Positions 8,036 through 17,580 are shown, counted from the first letter of the stretch. The stretch is DNA of 64,000 nucleotides from Arachidicoccus rhizosphaerae (GCF_900107765.1 NZ_FNQY01000003.1:186001-250000); one strand, 5' to 3'. The notes: generated from the sequence alone by a model not told the origin. Program-made: numbers and translations.

Positions 8036-9838
8036 ATGAAAAAACGTCCATTAATTACCTTACTGTTCATCCCAGTATTAATGACCTTGCGGTCCAACCA
8101 GACATATGGTCAGGCAAATCTCAACCTTAAAAATGATACAGTAGCATTTCATGCAATATTGGAATCCTATTATCAACAAAGTATGGTTTTTGATCCACTT
8201 ACCGCAACACTTAGTGGCGATCACCGATTTGATGATCAGTTGCCAAATGATATTTCAGCGGCTTCTCTGGAAAAAAAATATAGCTATGAGCGCAAAATCC
8301 TCCGGCAGCTAAAACAGTTCGACATCCGCCAATTTAATACGACCGATAAAATTTCCTATGGTAATCTTACAGAACTCATCCGTGTTGATCTGGCCAAAAG
8401 CAAATACCACTTCGAATATCTGCCCGTCAACCAGTTTTTCTGCATTCCGCTGTTGATGGGCCAATTAGGTTCAGGAGCAGCTGGTCAGCCTTTCAATACG
8501 CCTGAGGATTATTCAAAGTGGCTAAAACGGGTTACAGCATTCTTACAGTGGATGGATACAGCTGTCAACAATATGCAAAAGGGCATGGAAACAGGTATTG
8601 TTTTGCCCAGGGCTCTGGTAGAGAAAATGATTCCCCAAATGGAAGATCTGGGAAATCAGGACCATTCAAAAAACATTTTTTACAACCCTATCAGAGCATT
8701 GCCTGATAATTTCACCAAGCAGCAAAAGCAACAGATCAAAGAAGAATTTGAACGAATTATCGATCAAAAGTTATTAGTCTCCTACCGAAAATTTGCAGTA
8801 TTTCTAAAAAATGAATATCTGCCGAAAGCCCAGACAACACCAGGGCTCTTTGCCATTACTGGTGGCAAAGAAATGTATAAAATTTACATACGTCAATTCA
8901 CCACACTAAACACGCCACCTGAAGAGATCTACCAGACCGGGATAAATGAGGTGAACCGTATTACAAAACAGATGAATGCACTGAAAAACAAGGTCGGGTT
9001 TAAAGGGAGCCTACAAGCATTCTTTAAACACCTTAGGACCAGTAAGCAATTTATGCCATTTACTACGCCCGAACAAGTGCTGGAAACATACAGAAACATT
9101 TATCTGAAAATACAACCTCATTTAAAAGATTACTTCGATATCCAACCGGCCAACGGATTTGAGATTAGACGTGTAGAAGCCTATCGGGAAGCCGCGCAAA
9201 ACGGCCCCAGTTATCTGGTAGGTTCCCTTACAGATAAACGCCCCGGCATTTTCTATGTACCTGTACCCGATGCCACTAAGATCAATGTCACCTTTTTGGG
9301 CATGGAAGCAACCTTTTTACATGAAGCAATTCCAGGGCATCATTATCAGATTTCCCTGCAAATGGAAAACACCAAGCTGCCAAAGTTCAGGCAACAAATC
9401 AACTTTAGTGCATTCACCGAAGGTTGGGCCTTATATGTGGAAACCCTGGGTAAAGCGCTTGGTTGCTATACAGATCCTTATCAGCTGATGGGAGCTTACA
9501 ATAATGATATCCACAGGGCCATTCGCTTAGTAACAGATGTGGGCATTCATACGGGAAAAATGACTAAAGAACAGGCGATCCAGTATATGCTCCAACACGA
9601 ATCAATCAGCAGAGCGGACGCAACACTGTCAGTGGAGCGGTATATCGGTTTCCCGGGGCAGGCGCTTTCCTATAAAACCGGGGTCCTTGCCATTGTTAAC
9701 ATTAAACAGGAATGTGAAAAAGCCCTGGGCAGAAACTTTGATATCAGAAAATTTCACAGAGCCCTACTCAGCCAGGGAGATATGCCCTTAACCGTACTGA
9801 AATCCTATATGGAGGACTGGATCAAAACACAGCATTAG
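8036..9838 (+). CDS. Secreted DUF885 family protein (putative zinc metallopeptidase)
   Basis: A 600-residue exported protein. Seen: a signal peptide (MKKRPLITLLFIPVLM, cleavage probably near YGQA). A DUF885 body follows, with the family motif FLHEAIPGHHYQ placing His429, Glu430 and His435/436 as the likely metal site. A second conserved block is FTEGWALYVETLGKALG. Known: DUF885 is distantly related to zinc peptidases with an HExxH-like motif. The spacing here (H-E-A-I-P-G-H-H) differs from classical HExxH. Biochemical function is unproven, so peptidase is an inference. Its stop overlaps the stop of the convergent LysR gene by 4 bases. The AraC regulator upstream may control it. Confidence 0.87.
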   Translation: MKKRPLITLLFIPVLMTLRSNQTYGQANLNLKNDTVAFHAILESYYQQSMVFDPLTATLSGDHRFDDQLPNDISAASLEKKYSYERKILRQLKQFDIRQFNTTDKISYGNLTELIRVDLAKSKYHFEYLPVNQFFCIPLLMGQLGSGAAGQPFNTPEDYSKWLKRVTAFLQWMDTAVNNMQKGMETGIVLPRALVEKMIPQMEDLGNQDHSKNIFYNPIRALPDNFTKQQKQQIKEEFERIIDQKLLVSYRKFAVFLKNEYLPKAQTTPGLFAITGGKEMYKIYIRQFTTLNTPPEEIYQTGINEVNRITKQMNALKNKVGFKGSLQAFFKHLRTSKQFMPFTTPEQVLETYRNIYLKIQPHLKDYFDIQPANGFEIRRVEAYREAAQNGPSYLVGSLTDKRPGIFYVPVPDATKINVTFLGMEATFLHEAIPGHHYQISLQMENTKLPKFRQQINFSAFTEGWALYVETLGKALGCYTDPYQLMGAYNNDIHRAIRLVTDVGIHTGKMTKEQAIQYMLQHESISRADATLSVERYIGFPGQALSYKTGVLAIVNIKQECEKALGRNFDIRKFHRALLSQGDMPLTVLKSYMEDWIKTQH

Positions 9839-10710
9839 TGTTTAAAAAGCTCAAAAATCAGTTGTCTGGTTGTGCTAAGCCCCGGATGCGCCAGTTCACT
9901 AGGATAAGCCAGCAGTACTTCTGTTTTGATATCAAAAACACTGTCTTTATAAAACTGAATATTTAATTGATGATATTGAGTCATTAAATCAGCCGGAACA
10001 ATACTGATTCCTTCTCCCAGACCCACTAGCTCTAATATCGCAGCCATATTATTGCACTCATAATTTATGCCGGGTGTAAACCCGAGTCTGGCTGCATAGG
10101 CCAGCATCTGGTGATGATACACCGGTACATGACTGGCAGGGTAGGATATAAAAGGAATTTTTCCGAGGGTGGCAAAATCCTCAGGCAAGTGCATGTCGGC
10201 AGGCAGCACCAGACAAAATCCATCCTTATATAGATTATCTGAGGTGATGGAGGCAGCTAAATTGGGTCCACGGATAATACCCAAATCCAGGCGACCCGCC
10301 AAAAGTGCCTGGATTTGCTTTTCCGTAGATAGTTCAAAAAGTTTTGTTTGTAAATAAGGATGCGTCTCATGCAATTTCCGTATCAAAATCGCCAATTTCT
10401 TTTTGTCAATGGAGCTGATATAACCAATTTTGATTTCTCCAGCTAAGGATAAATCAATTTTTTTTAACTGGGTCTTTGCCTGTTCCAGTCTTTTTAGCAG
10501 GTAATTCACCTCCGAGGCAAAATATTTTCCTGCCTCAGTCAGCTGCACCCTTTTATTATCTCTCAAAAATAAAGTCACCCCCAATTCCAGTTCCAATTCC
10601 TTAATCTGTCTGCTTAAAGGTGGTTGAGACATGAATAATCTTGCAGCTGCACGGCCAAAATGAAGTTCCTCTGACAGGACGATGAAATATCGCAAATGAC
10701 GCAGTTCCAT
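9835..10710 (-). CDS. LysR-family transcriptional regulator
   Basis: A 291-residue regulator. Seen: the N-terminal winged helix-turn-helix (MELRHLRYFIVLSEELHFGR, then AARLFMSQPPLSRQIKELE, a classical LysR recognition helix). A periplasmic-binding-protein-like effector domain runs from about residue 90 to the end (GEIKIGYISSI, then LLAGRLDLGIIRG). Length is typical. It is divergent from the methyltransferase gene with 83 bases between the two starts, the usual arrangement in which a LysR protein controls its divergent neighbour and itself. The 3' end overlaps the convergent DUF885 gene by 4 bases. Ligand unknown. Confidence 0.93.
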   Translation of the reverse strand: MELRHLRYFIVLSEELHFGRAAARLFMSQPPLSRQIKELELELGVTLFLRDNKRVQLTEAGKYFASEVNYLLKRLEQAKTQLKKIDLSLAGEIKIGYISSIDKKKLAILIRKLHETHPYLQTKLFELSTEKQIQALLAGRLDLGIIRGPNLAASITSDNLYKDGFCLVLPADMHLPEDFATLGKIPFISYPASHVPVYHHQMLAYAARLGFTPGINYECNNMAAILELVGLGEGISIVPADLMTQYHQLNIQFYKDSVFDIKTEVLLAYPSELAHPGLSTTRQLIFELFKH

Positions 10711-10768
10711 ACCTAATAAGTATTAATAATTGACAAAATTAGTATTTTTAGGGTATCAACGGACTCCT

Positions 10769-10776
10769 TACTTTTG
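10769..10776 (+). promoter_or_regulatory. -7 element (TACTTTTG) of the methyltransferase promoter
   Basis: Exact match to TAnnTTTG, 17 bases upstream of the ATG at 10794. T-rich sequence (10745-10749) lies at the -33 distance. It sits inside the divergent LysR/methyltransferase gap, where a LysR binding site would be expected. That leaves only a short untranslated leader. Confidence 0.55.
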
Positions 10777-10793
10777 TTGTAAATAAAATTAAC

Positions 10794-11510
10794 ATGACAA
10801 AATCCACCATTCAGGAAATTGAAGCCAGGTTTGATCAGGATGTAGAAAGATTCTCAAAACTGGAAACAGGACAGCAAACAACGCTGGACGCGTCACTTAA
10901 TATGGAGCTTATTACCTCGGCAATCGCCAGAAGATATCCAGGCAAGACCAAGGTCCTGGATATTGGTTGCGGAGCAGGGAATTTCCCGGTAAAACTGGCT
11001 GGTAAAAATCCTGAAATAGAGGTAACACTGGTCGATTTAAGTCAGCCTATGCTGAACCGGGCTGAACAGCGGGTGGCACAGGTAGCCAATTATAAACCCG
11101 TCACAAAGAAAGGGGATTTCAGATCCGTTGATTTTAAAGGGGAGCAGTTTGACGTAATTATCGCCACCGCCGTTTTGCATCATTTAAGAGACGACAAGGA
11201 CTGGGAGACTGCCTTTAATAAGCTATTTCATCTGTTAAAAGACGGGGGCAGTATCTGGATATTCGATTTAGTGGAGCAGACTGACGTAAGGCTTCAGCAG
11301 TATATTTATAAGGAATTATATGGTGATTACCTGAGCGGGCTGAAGGATCAGGTCTACCGGGACCATGTATTTTCTTATATTGAAAAGGAAGACAGCCCGC
11401 GCAGCCTCGTTTATCAACTGAACCTTTTGCAAAAAGTGGGTTTTCAGCAGGTAGATGTCCTGCATAAAAATCTGTGCTTCGCCTCTTTTGTCGGCTTTAA
11501 AAAGCCGTAA
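10794..11510 (+). CDS. Class I SAM-dependent methyltransferase
   Basis: A 238-residue cytoplasmic methyltransferase. Seen: motif I VLDIGCGAGNFPVKLA for S-adenosylmethionine binding (about residue 54 on). Further blocks are VTLVDLSQPMLNRAEQR (motif II/post I), FDVIIATAVLHHLRDD (motif III/IV) and LKDGGSIWIFDLVEQ. The layout is that of small-molecule methyltransferases of the UbiE/Methyltransf_25 type. Substrate cannot be inferred. The divergent LysR gene is the likely regulator. The gene is followed by a large palindrome that separates it from convergent batD. Confidence 0.87.
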   Translation: MTKSTIQEIEARFDQDVERFSKLETGQQTTLDASLNMELITSAIARRYPGKTKVLDIGCGAGNFPVKLAGKNPEIEVTLVDLSQPMLNRAEQRVAQVANYKPVTKKGDFRSVDFKGEQFDVIIATAVLHHLRDDKDWETAFNKLFHLLKDGGSIWIFDLVEQTDVRLQQYIYKELYGDYLSGLKDQVYRDHVFSYIEKEDSPRSLVYQLNLLQKVGFQQVDVLHKNLCFASFVGFKKP

Positions 11511-11540
11511 ATTGAAGGCCAGGATATTGATCGGGATTTA

Positions 11541-11601
11541 CATTATATATCAGCCTGACTTAGGAAAGGAAACCTTTCCTAAGTCAGGCTGATATATAAT
11601 G
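11541..11601. repeat. Perfect palindrome, 29-bp arms with a 3-base loop
   Basis: Arms at 11541-11569 and 11573-11601 are exact reverse complements around an AAA loop. It lies between the convergent methyltransferase and batD genes. A transcript from either strand would form the same 29-bp hairpin. The outer ends are AT-rich (ATTATATAT), but no T tract follows, so it departs from a textbook terminator. It is most simply a bidirectional terminator or 3'-end stabiliser. A small mobile palindromic repeat is the alternative. Confidence 0.9.
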
Positions 11602-11667
11602 AAGTCGAATTGTATTTACAGCACAAAGGCCCGGATGTTGTAAAGCGTCAAAAGGCCCATTCATGCA

Positions 11668-13752
11668 TTAGCCAAGCGTATCTGATTTATCACCATCGCC
11701 ATTGGCATATACCATGGACTCAATCTTATCCAGGACCTGTTTTCTGGACGTTTCAGCGCCAACCGGAAGATAAAGTGCTTTATTACAGATTTTAATCAGA
11801 TTACTTAAATCATTAAACAAATCCGGGCGCCTGTTTTTAAGCGCATCTAATAATTTATTTTCATCGATTTGCCTGCTGTCTAACTGATATTGTAATTCTT
11901 CAATAATATATGCTTTAGCCAGCACGAAAAATTCTTTGGGGTCCAACCGTTGTTTAAGCTCTTTTAAAGCGTCCTCTCTGAGCTCAGTCCTCGACTTTAC
12001 AGGCAGGGAACTGATCCTGTCACCGGTTTCATTATTCAATTCCGAAGGCTTAGAGGTCGCCGCCTTTGCCTTAATCTTCTGACTCAGTCCTTCGGGTAAA
12101 TAATGCAGATGATCTGCTTCATGCGCAGCTTCACTGGAGCTTGCAGAGACGGAAGCTACGGATTCCCCCACCTTGGGATTGTCCTTAAAGCTATCTGCGC
12201 CACCTGTTTTTGACGTTTTAGCCAAGTTCGCTTTGCTCGTATTCTCTGGCTCAGGAACTGCAGTTACGATACCGGCACCGCCTGGTGTATTAGATTTTTT
12301 AACCGCCTTATTTTTTTTCATTTTCCTCAACTCAACTGCCCCAAATACTACCGCAACAATCAGGGCGATCATGCCCACAATCCAAAGATAATCCTTATTG
12401 GTTCGGTGGTTTTGTGCCAGACTTTCTGCAATACCGTTATCTTTTAATGGAGCAGTAAACTGAATTTGTAGGGCATCGGTAGAGTCTTTTTCGTACTTTT
12501 TGGTATCCGGGTTAAAGTAATTAAATACAATCGGCGGTATCGTTACCCCACCTTCCTTATTGCCGATAAAAGGAATATCGAAGTCTAAAGAGCGGGGCAT
12601 CGGAAACTGCGCTTTATTGACAGACTGACTGTCTCTGGGATCATAAGCCTGAATACCTGACGGCCATTTAATCTCCGGTACGCTTACGCCATCAAGGTTC
12701 CCCATTCCTGATATGCGTATATGCAGGCGGTTATTTTCCCCGGCCGGCAGCTTATTGTTATCCACGGAAGCCTGAATGGAAAATTTACCGATGGCACCGG
12801 AATAATTTCCGGGCTGTCCCTGGGTAGGAAGCGGTAGTACCGTCACATTTCTGGGCGTACTTTTAATGATGGCAGTGGCTGAATTACGATCAGCCGGATT
12901 ACCGGCATCAATAAAAGTCGTCTGTACTTCTACAGATGCAGAATCCAGTGGCAGATCCCCTGTTTTAAGTGCAATCAACTGCGCTTTTCTAATCCCTCTG
13001 GCCCGGTAATTTCTCCCATTCACTTTTACATCATAAGGATAGAGATTCTGTTCTATATCCGTTACACTAAAACCATTAAAAGAGGGGAACCGGGAAGGTT
13101 TCCAGTTACAGGAGGCTGCGCCAAAAAATTCATAATCCACCAGGATAGGCTCGCCAACATAGAAAGTGGATTTAGAGGGGGTTATCTTAATGAAAAAATC
13201 ATGGCGGGCTGCCTCATCATAGCTCTGCCCCGGATGCACGATTACCCCGGAGGTGGGCGGGGGAGCACTCGGCTGACCGAAAATATCATCCGGCATGTTC
13301 ATACCGGGCATGGTTGGCATGCCCTGCAACAAGCCTCCAAAAGGAGAGCCAGAGGCACCCTGACTTTTTTTCACATGATCTTTCTGGACAACCTTAACTG
13401 ACTGGTCGTGACAAGTCAGTGGTTTTCCATTATAATTATAAGTGATTCCCGGAACATTTAAAGTTCCCATATGCCTTGGGGAGAGGGAATACACATATGA
13501 ATAGGAAGAAGTAGCATTTCCATTAATAATAGAAGTACTCTGAGAAACAGAAGTTCCTGCAACCTTCCAATCCGGAAAAGAGATATCCGGCATTTGCGGA
13601 TTGCTGATATTTTTAAATTCATACGTCACCTGTAAGCCATCCTTTGATCCGATCGTCTGATCAGAAACATGCAACTCTACAGCGGCCTGTGCCAAAAGCA
13701 CTACCTTAACAACAGTCAATAAAAATATTACGAGAATCGTCCGTTTAAACAT
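11668..13752 (-). CDS. batD: BatD-like membrane protein
   Basis: A 694-residue inner-membrane protein with a large periplasmic part. Seen: a signal segment (MFKRTILVIFLLTVV to about residue 23). Repeated Ig-like BatD modules follow (for example VGEPILVDYEFFGAA and KLPAGENNRLHIRISGMGNL). A Pro/Met/Gly-rich linker lies near residues 150-180, a transmembrane helix near residue 455 (YLWIVGMIALIVAVVFGAV), and a C-terminal cytoplasmic tail of about 220 residues rich in Ser/Lys/Glu. The frame extends to a TTG at 13836, but the ATG at 13752 starts right at the signal peptide. Known: BatD occurs with BatA, B, C and E and a MoxR ATPase in Bacteroides-type aerotolerance clusters. None of those partners is nearby here. 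Confidence 0.85.
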   Translation of the reverse strand: MFKRTILVIFLLTVVKVVLLAQAAVELHVSDQTIGSKDGLQVTYEFKNISNPQMPDISFPDWKVAGTSVSQSTSIINGNATSSYSYVYSLSPRHMGTLNVPGITYNYNGKPLTCHDQSVKVVQKDHVKKSQGASGSPFGGLLQGMPTMPGMNMPDDIFGQPSAPPPTSGVIVHPGQSYDEAARHDFFIKITPSKSTFYVGEPILVDYEFFGAASCNWKPSRFPSFNGFSVTDIEQNLYPYDVKVNGRNYRARGIRKAQLIALKTGDLPLDSASVEVQTTFIDAGNPADRNSATAIIKSTPRNVTVLPLPTQGQPGNYSGAIGKFSIQASVDNNKLPAGENNRLHIRISGMGNLDGVSVPEIKWPSGIQAYDPRDSQSVNKAQFPMPRSLDFDIPFIGNKEGGVTIPPIVFNYFNPDTKKYEKDSTDALQIQFTAPLKDNGIAESLAQNHRTNKDYLWIVGMIALIVAVVFGAVELRKMKKNKAVKKSNTPGGAGIVTAVPEPENTSKANLAKTSKTGGADSFKDNPKVGESVASVSASSSEAAHEADHLHYLPEGLSQKIKAKAATSKPSELNNETGDRISSLPVKSRTELREDALKELKQRLDPKEFFVLAKAYIIEELQYQLDSRQIDENKLLDALKNRRPDLFNDLSNLIKICNKALYLPVGAETSRKQVLDKIESMVYANGDGDKSDTLG

Positions 13753-13865
13753 AGATTCCAAATTTAATCTGCTTGTTAGTTTCAAAAAATCTTCTTTGTA
13801 AAGATTGGGAATACTTTTTAAATTCTTTGTTAACAACTAGGCGGCCAGGGCCAAAGAAAATTAAT

Positions 13866-14600
13866 TTATCCCAAAGCAACTGCGTTCAAAGTACCGTTTT
13901 GGGGATTATATAAAGGCAGCACTTCTGCACCACCAGGGGTCACACAAAACTCCAAATCCTTTTCCAGCCCAAAAGCTTTTAAACGGTGCCAGTGTGAAGT
14001 CTGTCTGATAAAAGTCTTCATATCTGCCTCGTGCAGCTGGTACTGCTGTTTGGCCATTAAGGAACTATCACAGTTCATATGAAAATGCCGTTCAATTTGA
14101 GCGACTACGGCTCCGGCAAACATTGTGTCTTCCAGATTAAACCGGTCTTTCCAGCCAGAACAGGCCAAAATCACATTTTTATTACTTGACACCAGATACT
14201 GGCAGACACTCCCCAGATTAACAAAAGAACCGGTAATGACTTCGGCAGCACCCTGATCTAATGCCATTTTAAGCAATTTGGTCCCATTCGTAGTCGTCAG
14301 CACCAGATCCTTGCCCGCTATAAATGAACGGGGATATTCTGCTGGAGAATTACCATGTAACAACCCTTCAATCACCTGACCATTTCTTTCACCGGCTGTA
14401 ATAGCACCCAGCTTCTGACCAAGCTGTTTACACTGCTCCACGCCCGCCACCGGATACACCGCTCTGGCTCCATTGCTTAAGGCAGTGGCAATGGTAGAAG
14501 TGGCACGGAAAACATCTATAACCACAACCACCCCGTCAGATAAGGAATATAAATCCAGAAGTCTGGGAGACAACACCGTATGTAAAGTTCTTTTTTCCAT
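13866..14600 (-). CDS. comB: 2-phosphosulfolactate phosphatase (ComB family)
   Basis: A 244-residue cytoplasmic enzyme. Seen: the ComB family blocks VVVIDVFRATSTIATALSNG, AGERNGQVIEG, TTTNGTKLLKMA and ILACSGWKDRFNLEDTMFAG. In methanogens the enzyme dephosphorylates 2-phosphosulfolactate in coenzyme M synthesis. In Bacteroidota, homologues are common although coenzyme M is not made, so the physiological substrate here is uncertain (possibly sulfolactate metabolism). A 28-residue upstream extension to 14684 is possible, but the ATG at 14600 precedes the first conserved residues and is preferred. It lies upstream of batD on the same strand with a 113-base gap. Confidence 0.87.
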   Translation of the reverse strand: MEKRTLHTVLSPRLLDLYSLSDGVVVVIDVFRATSTIATALSNGARAVYPVAGVEQCKQLGQKLGAITAGERNGQVIEGLLHGNSPAEYPRSFIAGKDLVLTTTNGTKLLKMALDQGAAEVITGSFVNLGSVCQYLVSSNKNVILACSGWKDRFNLEDTMFAGAVVAQIERHFHMNCDSSLMAKQQYQLHEADMKTFIRQTSHWHRLKAFGLEKDLEFCVTPGGAEVLPLYNPQNGTLNAVALG

Positions 14601-14715
14601 GGCTGCAAAATAAAGAACTTTTGAGCATAACAATAATATTATGTATTTTGAGTACAAGAATGATAGGCATTTTTGCGTTATCAATTCAATTATTCACCTA
14701 AAACAATAAAAATTT

Positions 14716-15435
14716 ATGAAAAAGTACATTGCCGAATTTATCGGCACAATGTGGTTGGTACTGGGCGGTTGCGGAGCAGCCGTTTTGGATGCAGCCTTTC
14801 CGAATCTAGGTATTGGTTTTCTGGGTGTTGCGCTTGCCTTTGGACTTACCGTACTAACTGGCGTTTATGCCTTCGGGCATATCTCAGGGGGACATTTTAA
14901 TCCTGCTGTCTCTATCGGTCTTTGGGCCGGAGGACGTTTTGCAGGTAAAGAAGTCGTTCCTTATATCATTTCTCAGGTACTGGGAGGTATCCTGGGTGCC
15001 GGCATTTTATATGTCATTGCCACCGGCAAATCGGATTTCACATCCATTGGCGATTTTGCTTCAAACGGTTATGCAGAACATTCCCCCGGAGGTTACAATC
15101 TGGCTGCCTGTTTGATCTGTGAAGTAGTCATGACCTTTATGTTTGTCATGGTCATTATGGGCGCTACACATAAAAAGGCATCCGGCGCATTTGCCGGCGT
15201 AGCCATTGGTCTGGCGCTGACCCTGATTCACCTGATCAGCATTCCGGTCACTAATACCTCTGTTAATCCGGCACGTTCACTGGCGCCGGCAATATTCCAG
15301 GGAGGCTGGGCACTGGGTCAGGTATGGCTATTCTGGGTAGCTCCGATTGTAGGTGCCATATTAGCAGGCGGTGTATACAAATGGTTACTGCCTAACAATA
15401 TTCCAGAGCCCCAGACACTGGAGCCACATGCTTAA
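14716..15435 (+). CDS. aqpZ: Aquaporin (AqpZ-like water channel)
   Basis: A 239-residue MIP-family channel with six membrane helices and two half-helices. Seen: both NPA motifs, the first at residues 62-64 (GGHFNPAVS) and the second at 184-186 followed by Arg187 (NTSVNPARS). His is present in the fifth helix ([10 protein letters not shown]). The NPAR arginine plus this His, and the absence of the Gly/Asp pattern of glycerol facilitators, fit a water-selective aquaporin rather than GlpF. The inner membrane is its location. No glycerol metabolism genes adjoin it. The neighbour upstream is divergent comB, and a pcm-like gene follows after 77 bases. Confidence 0.94.
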   Translation: MKKYIAEFIGTMWLVLGGCGAAVLDAAFPNLGIGFLGVALAFGLTVLTGVYAFGHISGGHFNPAVSIGLWAGGRFAGKEVVPYIISQVLGGILGAGILYVIATGKSDFTSIGDFASNGYAEHSPGGYNLAACLICEVVMTFMFVMVIMGATHKKASGAFAGVAIGLALTLIHLISIPVTNTSVNPARSLAPAIFQGGWALGQVWLFWVAPIVGAILAGGVYKWLLPNNIPEPQTLEPHA

Positions 15436-15512
15436 TCAATTGGTTGAATACAGGCTAAATTTATCCACAACATAAGCGTACAATAGGCTATTGCTGTAAT
15501 TTGCAGCCGATT

Positions 15513-16193
15513 ATGAGAAGATACGAAGATACATACTTGCACAAAGGACTCAGAAAACAGTTGATTACTTACCTAAGAGATATCAGAGGTATCCGGGATA
15601 ATCGGGTACTGGAAGCCATGAACCAGGTACCCCGTCATTATTTCCTGGATTCCGCCTTTGACCGGATTGCCTATGATGACAGAGCATTTCCGATAGGAGA
15701 AGGACAAACGATTTCTCAGCCCTATACGGTTGCCTATCAAAGTCAGTTACTGGAAGTAAAACCTACGGACAGTATACTGGAGATTGGAACAGGAAGTATT
15801 TATCAGGCAAGTGTCTTGGCTGCTATGGGAGCCGATGTATTCACCATTGAGAGGCAGCGCAAACTCTTTGATGCGCAAAATGATTTCCCGCTAAGGGAGC
15901 GCTTTCCCAATATCCATTTCTTTTATGGAGATGGCTATAAGGGATTACCTGATTACGCGCCTTTTGATAAGATTATTATTACCGCTGCGGCCCCTTATAT
16001 TCCAGAAAAATTAATGGCGCAGCTCAAAGTAGGCGGTAAGATGGTCTTACCGGTTCAGGATGAGGAAGAGTTTCAGACGATGATGCGCATCACCAAAAAT
16101 GATGACGGCACCTGGGAAGAAGAAACCTTTGAGCACTTTTCTTTTGTTCCTATGCTGGAAGGCAGCAGTGACCAGGGACAGAGCCCTAGGTAA
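15513..16193 (+). CDS. pcm: Protein-L-isoaspartate O-methyltransferase
   Basis: A 226-residue enzyme that methylates abnormal L-isoaspartyl residues to start repair of damaged proteins. Seen: DRAFPIGEGQTISQPYTVAY, the PCMT substrate loop. Motif I reads ILEIGTGSIYQASVLA, and a later FDKIIITAAAPYIPEKL matches the family. Odd: motif I usually reads GTGSGYQ; here the second Gly is Ile. ATG 15513 is preferred over the TTG at 15501, which lies inside a promoter-like TAATTTG. Length and both flanking motifs are normal, so the enzyme is probably active. It ends 49 bases before a convergent terminator. Confidence 0.92.
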   Translation: MRRYEDTYLHKGLRKQLITYLRDIRGIRDNRVLEAMNQVPRHYFLDSAFDRIAYDDRAFPIGEGQTISQPYTVAYQSQLLEVKPTDSILEIGTGSIYQASVLAAMGADVFTIERQRKLFDAQNDFPLRERFPNIHFFYGDGYKGLPDYAPFDKIIITAAAPYIPEKLMAQLKVGGKMVLPVQDEEEFQTMMRITKNDDGTWEEETFEHFSFVPMLEGSSDQGQSPR

Positions 16194-16241
16194 GCGCTAT
16201 AAACAATGGCTTTTCGTGGGAGGTTGTCACCCAGCCTAATC

Positions 16242-16288
16242 AAAAATCCCCCGGATAATTGTATCGAACAATTACTCGGGGGATTTTT
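16242..16288. terminator. Bidirectional intrinsic terminator
   Basis: A long hairpin (arms 16242-16262 and 16268-16288, two internal mismatches, 5-base loop) has an A tract on its left flank and a T tract on its right. It therefore reads as a terminator on both strands. It sits between the convergent pcm and ornithine aminotransferase genes. Confidence 0.88.
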
Positions 16289-16344
16289 AATTTAAAGTAG
16301 TAGCTATTAAAGCATCCACCTTTCAGTGAAACTATCAGAATTAA

Positions 16345-17580
16345 TTACAGACAACTAGCAATAATATCCACACATTCCAGCACCTGCTCTTTTGTAATGA
16401 CCAGTGGTGGGGCAAAGCGGATTTTATCACCATGGGTTGGCTTAGCCAGCAATCCGGCGTCCCTTAATTTCAGGCAGATTTCCCAGGCAGCGTCTTTATC
16501 TGCATGTTCAATCACTACTGCATTTAAAAGGCCTTTACCTCTGACTTCTTTAATCAAAGGGCTATTAAGACCACGGATTTTCTCCCGGAAAAGTTCCCCC
16601 ATTTGCTGGGCATGTTCAGCCATATGCTCTCTTTTGAGCACCTTTAATGATTCGATAGCGACTGCACAGGCCAACGGATTGCCACCATAGGTAGAGCCAT
16701 GCTCTCCTGGCAAAATTGTGAGCATGATTTCATCACTCGCCAGAACGGCACTTACAGGCAATACTCCGCCGCTTAAGGCCTTACCCAGAATCAACACATC
16801 GGGATGTACATTTTCGTGGTCACAGGCCAGCATCTTACCTGTACGGGCAAGTCCAGTCTGAATTTCATCTGCGATAAACAATACATTGTGCTCCTTACAC
16901 AGAGCGGCAGCTTTGGACAAATAACCTTCATCAGGTACATGTACACCCGCTTCCCCCTGAATAGGTTCAACCAGGAAGGCTGCTACGTTTTTATCTTCCA
17001 GTGCAGCTTTCAAGGCGTCAATATTGTTATATTCAACATTTACAAAGCCAGGAGTGAAGGGTCCGAATCCCTCTTTGGAAACGGGGTCTGTGCTAAAGGA
17101 AATAATAGAAATGGTTCGACCATGGAAATTTTCAGTGGCTGTTAAAATAACGGCCTTATCTGCTTCAATTCCTTTTACTTTATAAGCCCATTTACGAGCC
17201 AGTTTAAGCGCCGTTTCTACTGCTTCGGCACCCGTATTCATGGGCAGTACTTTATCATAACCAAAATAGGCGGTAATAAATTTTTCAAAATCCCCCAGTA
17301 CATTGTTATAAAATGCTCTGGAAGTAAGGGTAAGCTTTGCGGCCTGATCGGTAAGCGCCTTCATAATATCCGGATGCCTATGCCCCTGATTCATGGCAGA
17401 ATAGCCGCTTAAAAAATCATAATAGCGCTTGCCATCCACATCCCATACAAAAACACCTTCGCCTTTTTCCAAAACGACGGGTAAGGGATGGTAATTGTGG
17501 GCACCGTATTTATCTTCGAGTTCAAGAAAATGCTGAGATTTCGCAGACAACGCAGTATCTGCCTGAGTATGATTAGACAT
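16345..17580 (-). CDS. rocD: Ornithine aminotransferase (class III PLP enzyme)
   Basis: A 411-residue pyridoxal-phosphate enzyme converting ornithine and 2-oxoglutarate to glutamate semialdehyde and glutamate. Seen: [20 protein letters not shown] and [15 protein letters not shown], typical of ornithine aminotransferase. Also present are [18 protein letters not shown], the [12 protein letters not shown] block, and the PLP lysine Lys267 in [10 protein letters not shown]. These N-terminal motifs separate it from acetylornithine and 4-aminobutyrate aminotransferases. Length matches the bacterial/eukaryotic family. It is monocistronic, with a terminator downstream and a 360-base gap upstream. The role is arginine/ornithine breakdown or proline supply. 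Confidence 0.93.
   Translation of the reverse strand: MSNHTQADTALSAKSQHFLELEDKYGAHNYHPLPVVLEKGEGVFVWDVDGKRYYDFLSGYSAMNQGHRHPDIMKALTDQAAKLTLTSRAFYNNVLGDFEKFITAYFGYDKVLPMNTGAEAVETALKLARKWAYKVKGIEADKAVILTATENFHGRTISIISFSTDPVSKEGFGPFTPGFVNVEYNNIDALKAALEDKNVAAFLVEPIQGEAGVHVPDEGYLSKAAALCKEHNVLFIADEIQTGLARTGKMLACDHENVHPDVLILGKALSGGVLPVSAVLASDEIMLTILPGEHGSTYGGNPLACAVAIESLKVLKREHMAEHAQQMGELFREKIRGLNSPLIKEVRGKGLLNAVVIEHADKDAAWEICLKLRDAGLLAKPTHGDKIRFAPPLVITKEQVLECVDIIASCL

Noticed and set aside
15461-15469. A perfect DnaA-box sequence (TTATCCACA) between aqpZ and pcm
   Set aside because: Single copy. A 9-base match is expected about once in two windows of this size by chance. No clustered boxes, no AT-rich unwinding region and no dnaA or dnaN nearby, so no origin is claimed.
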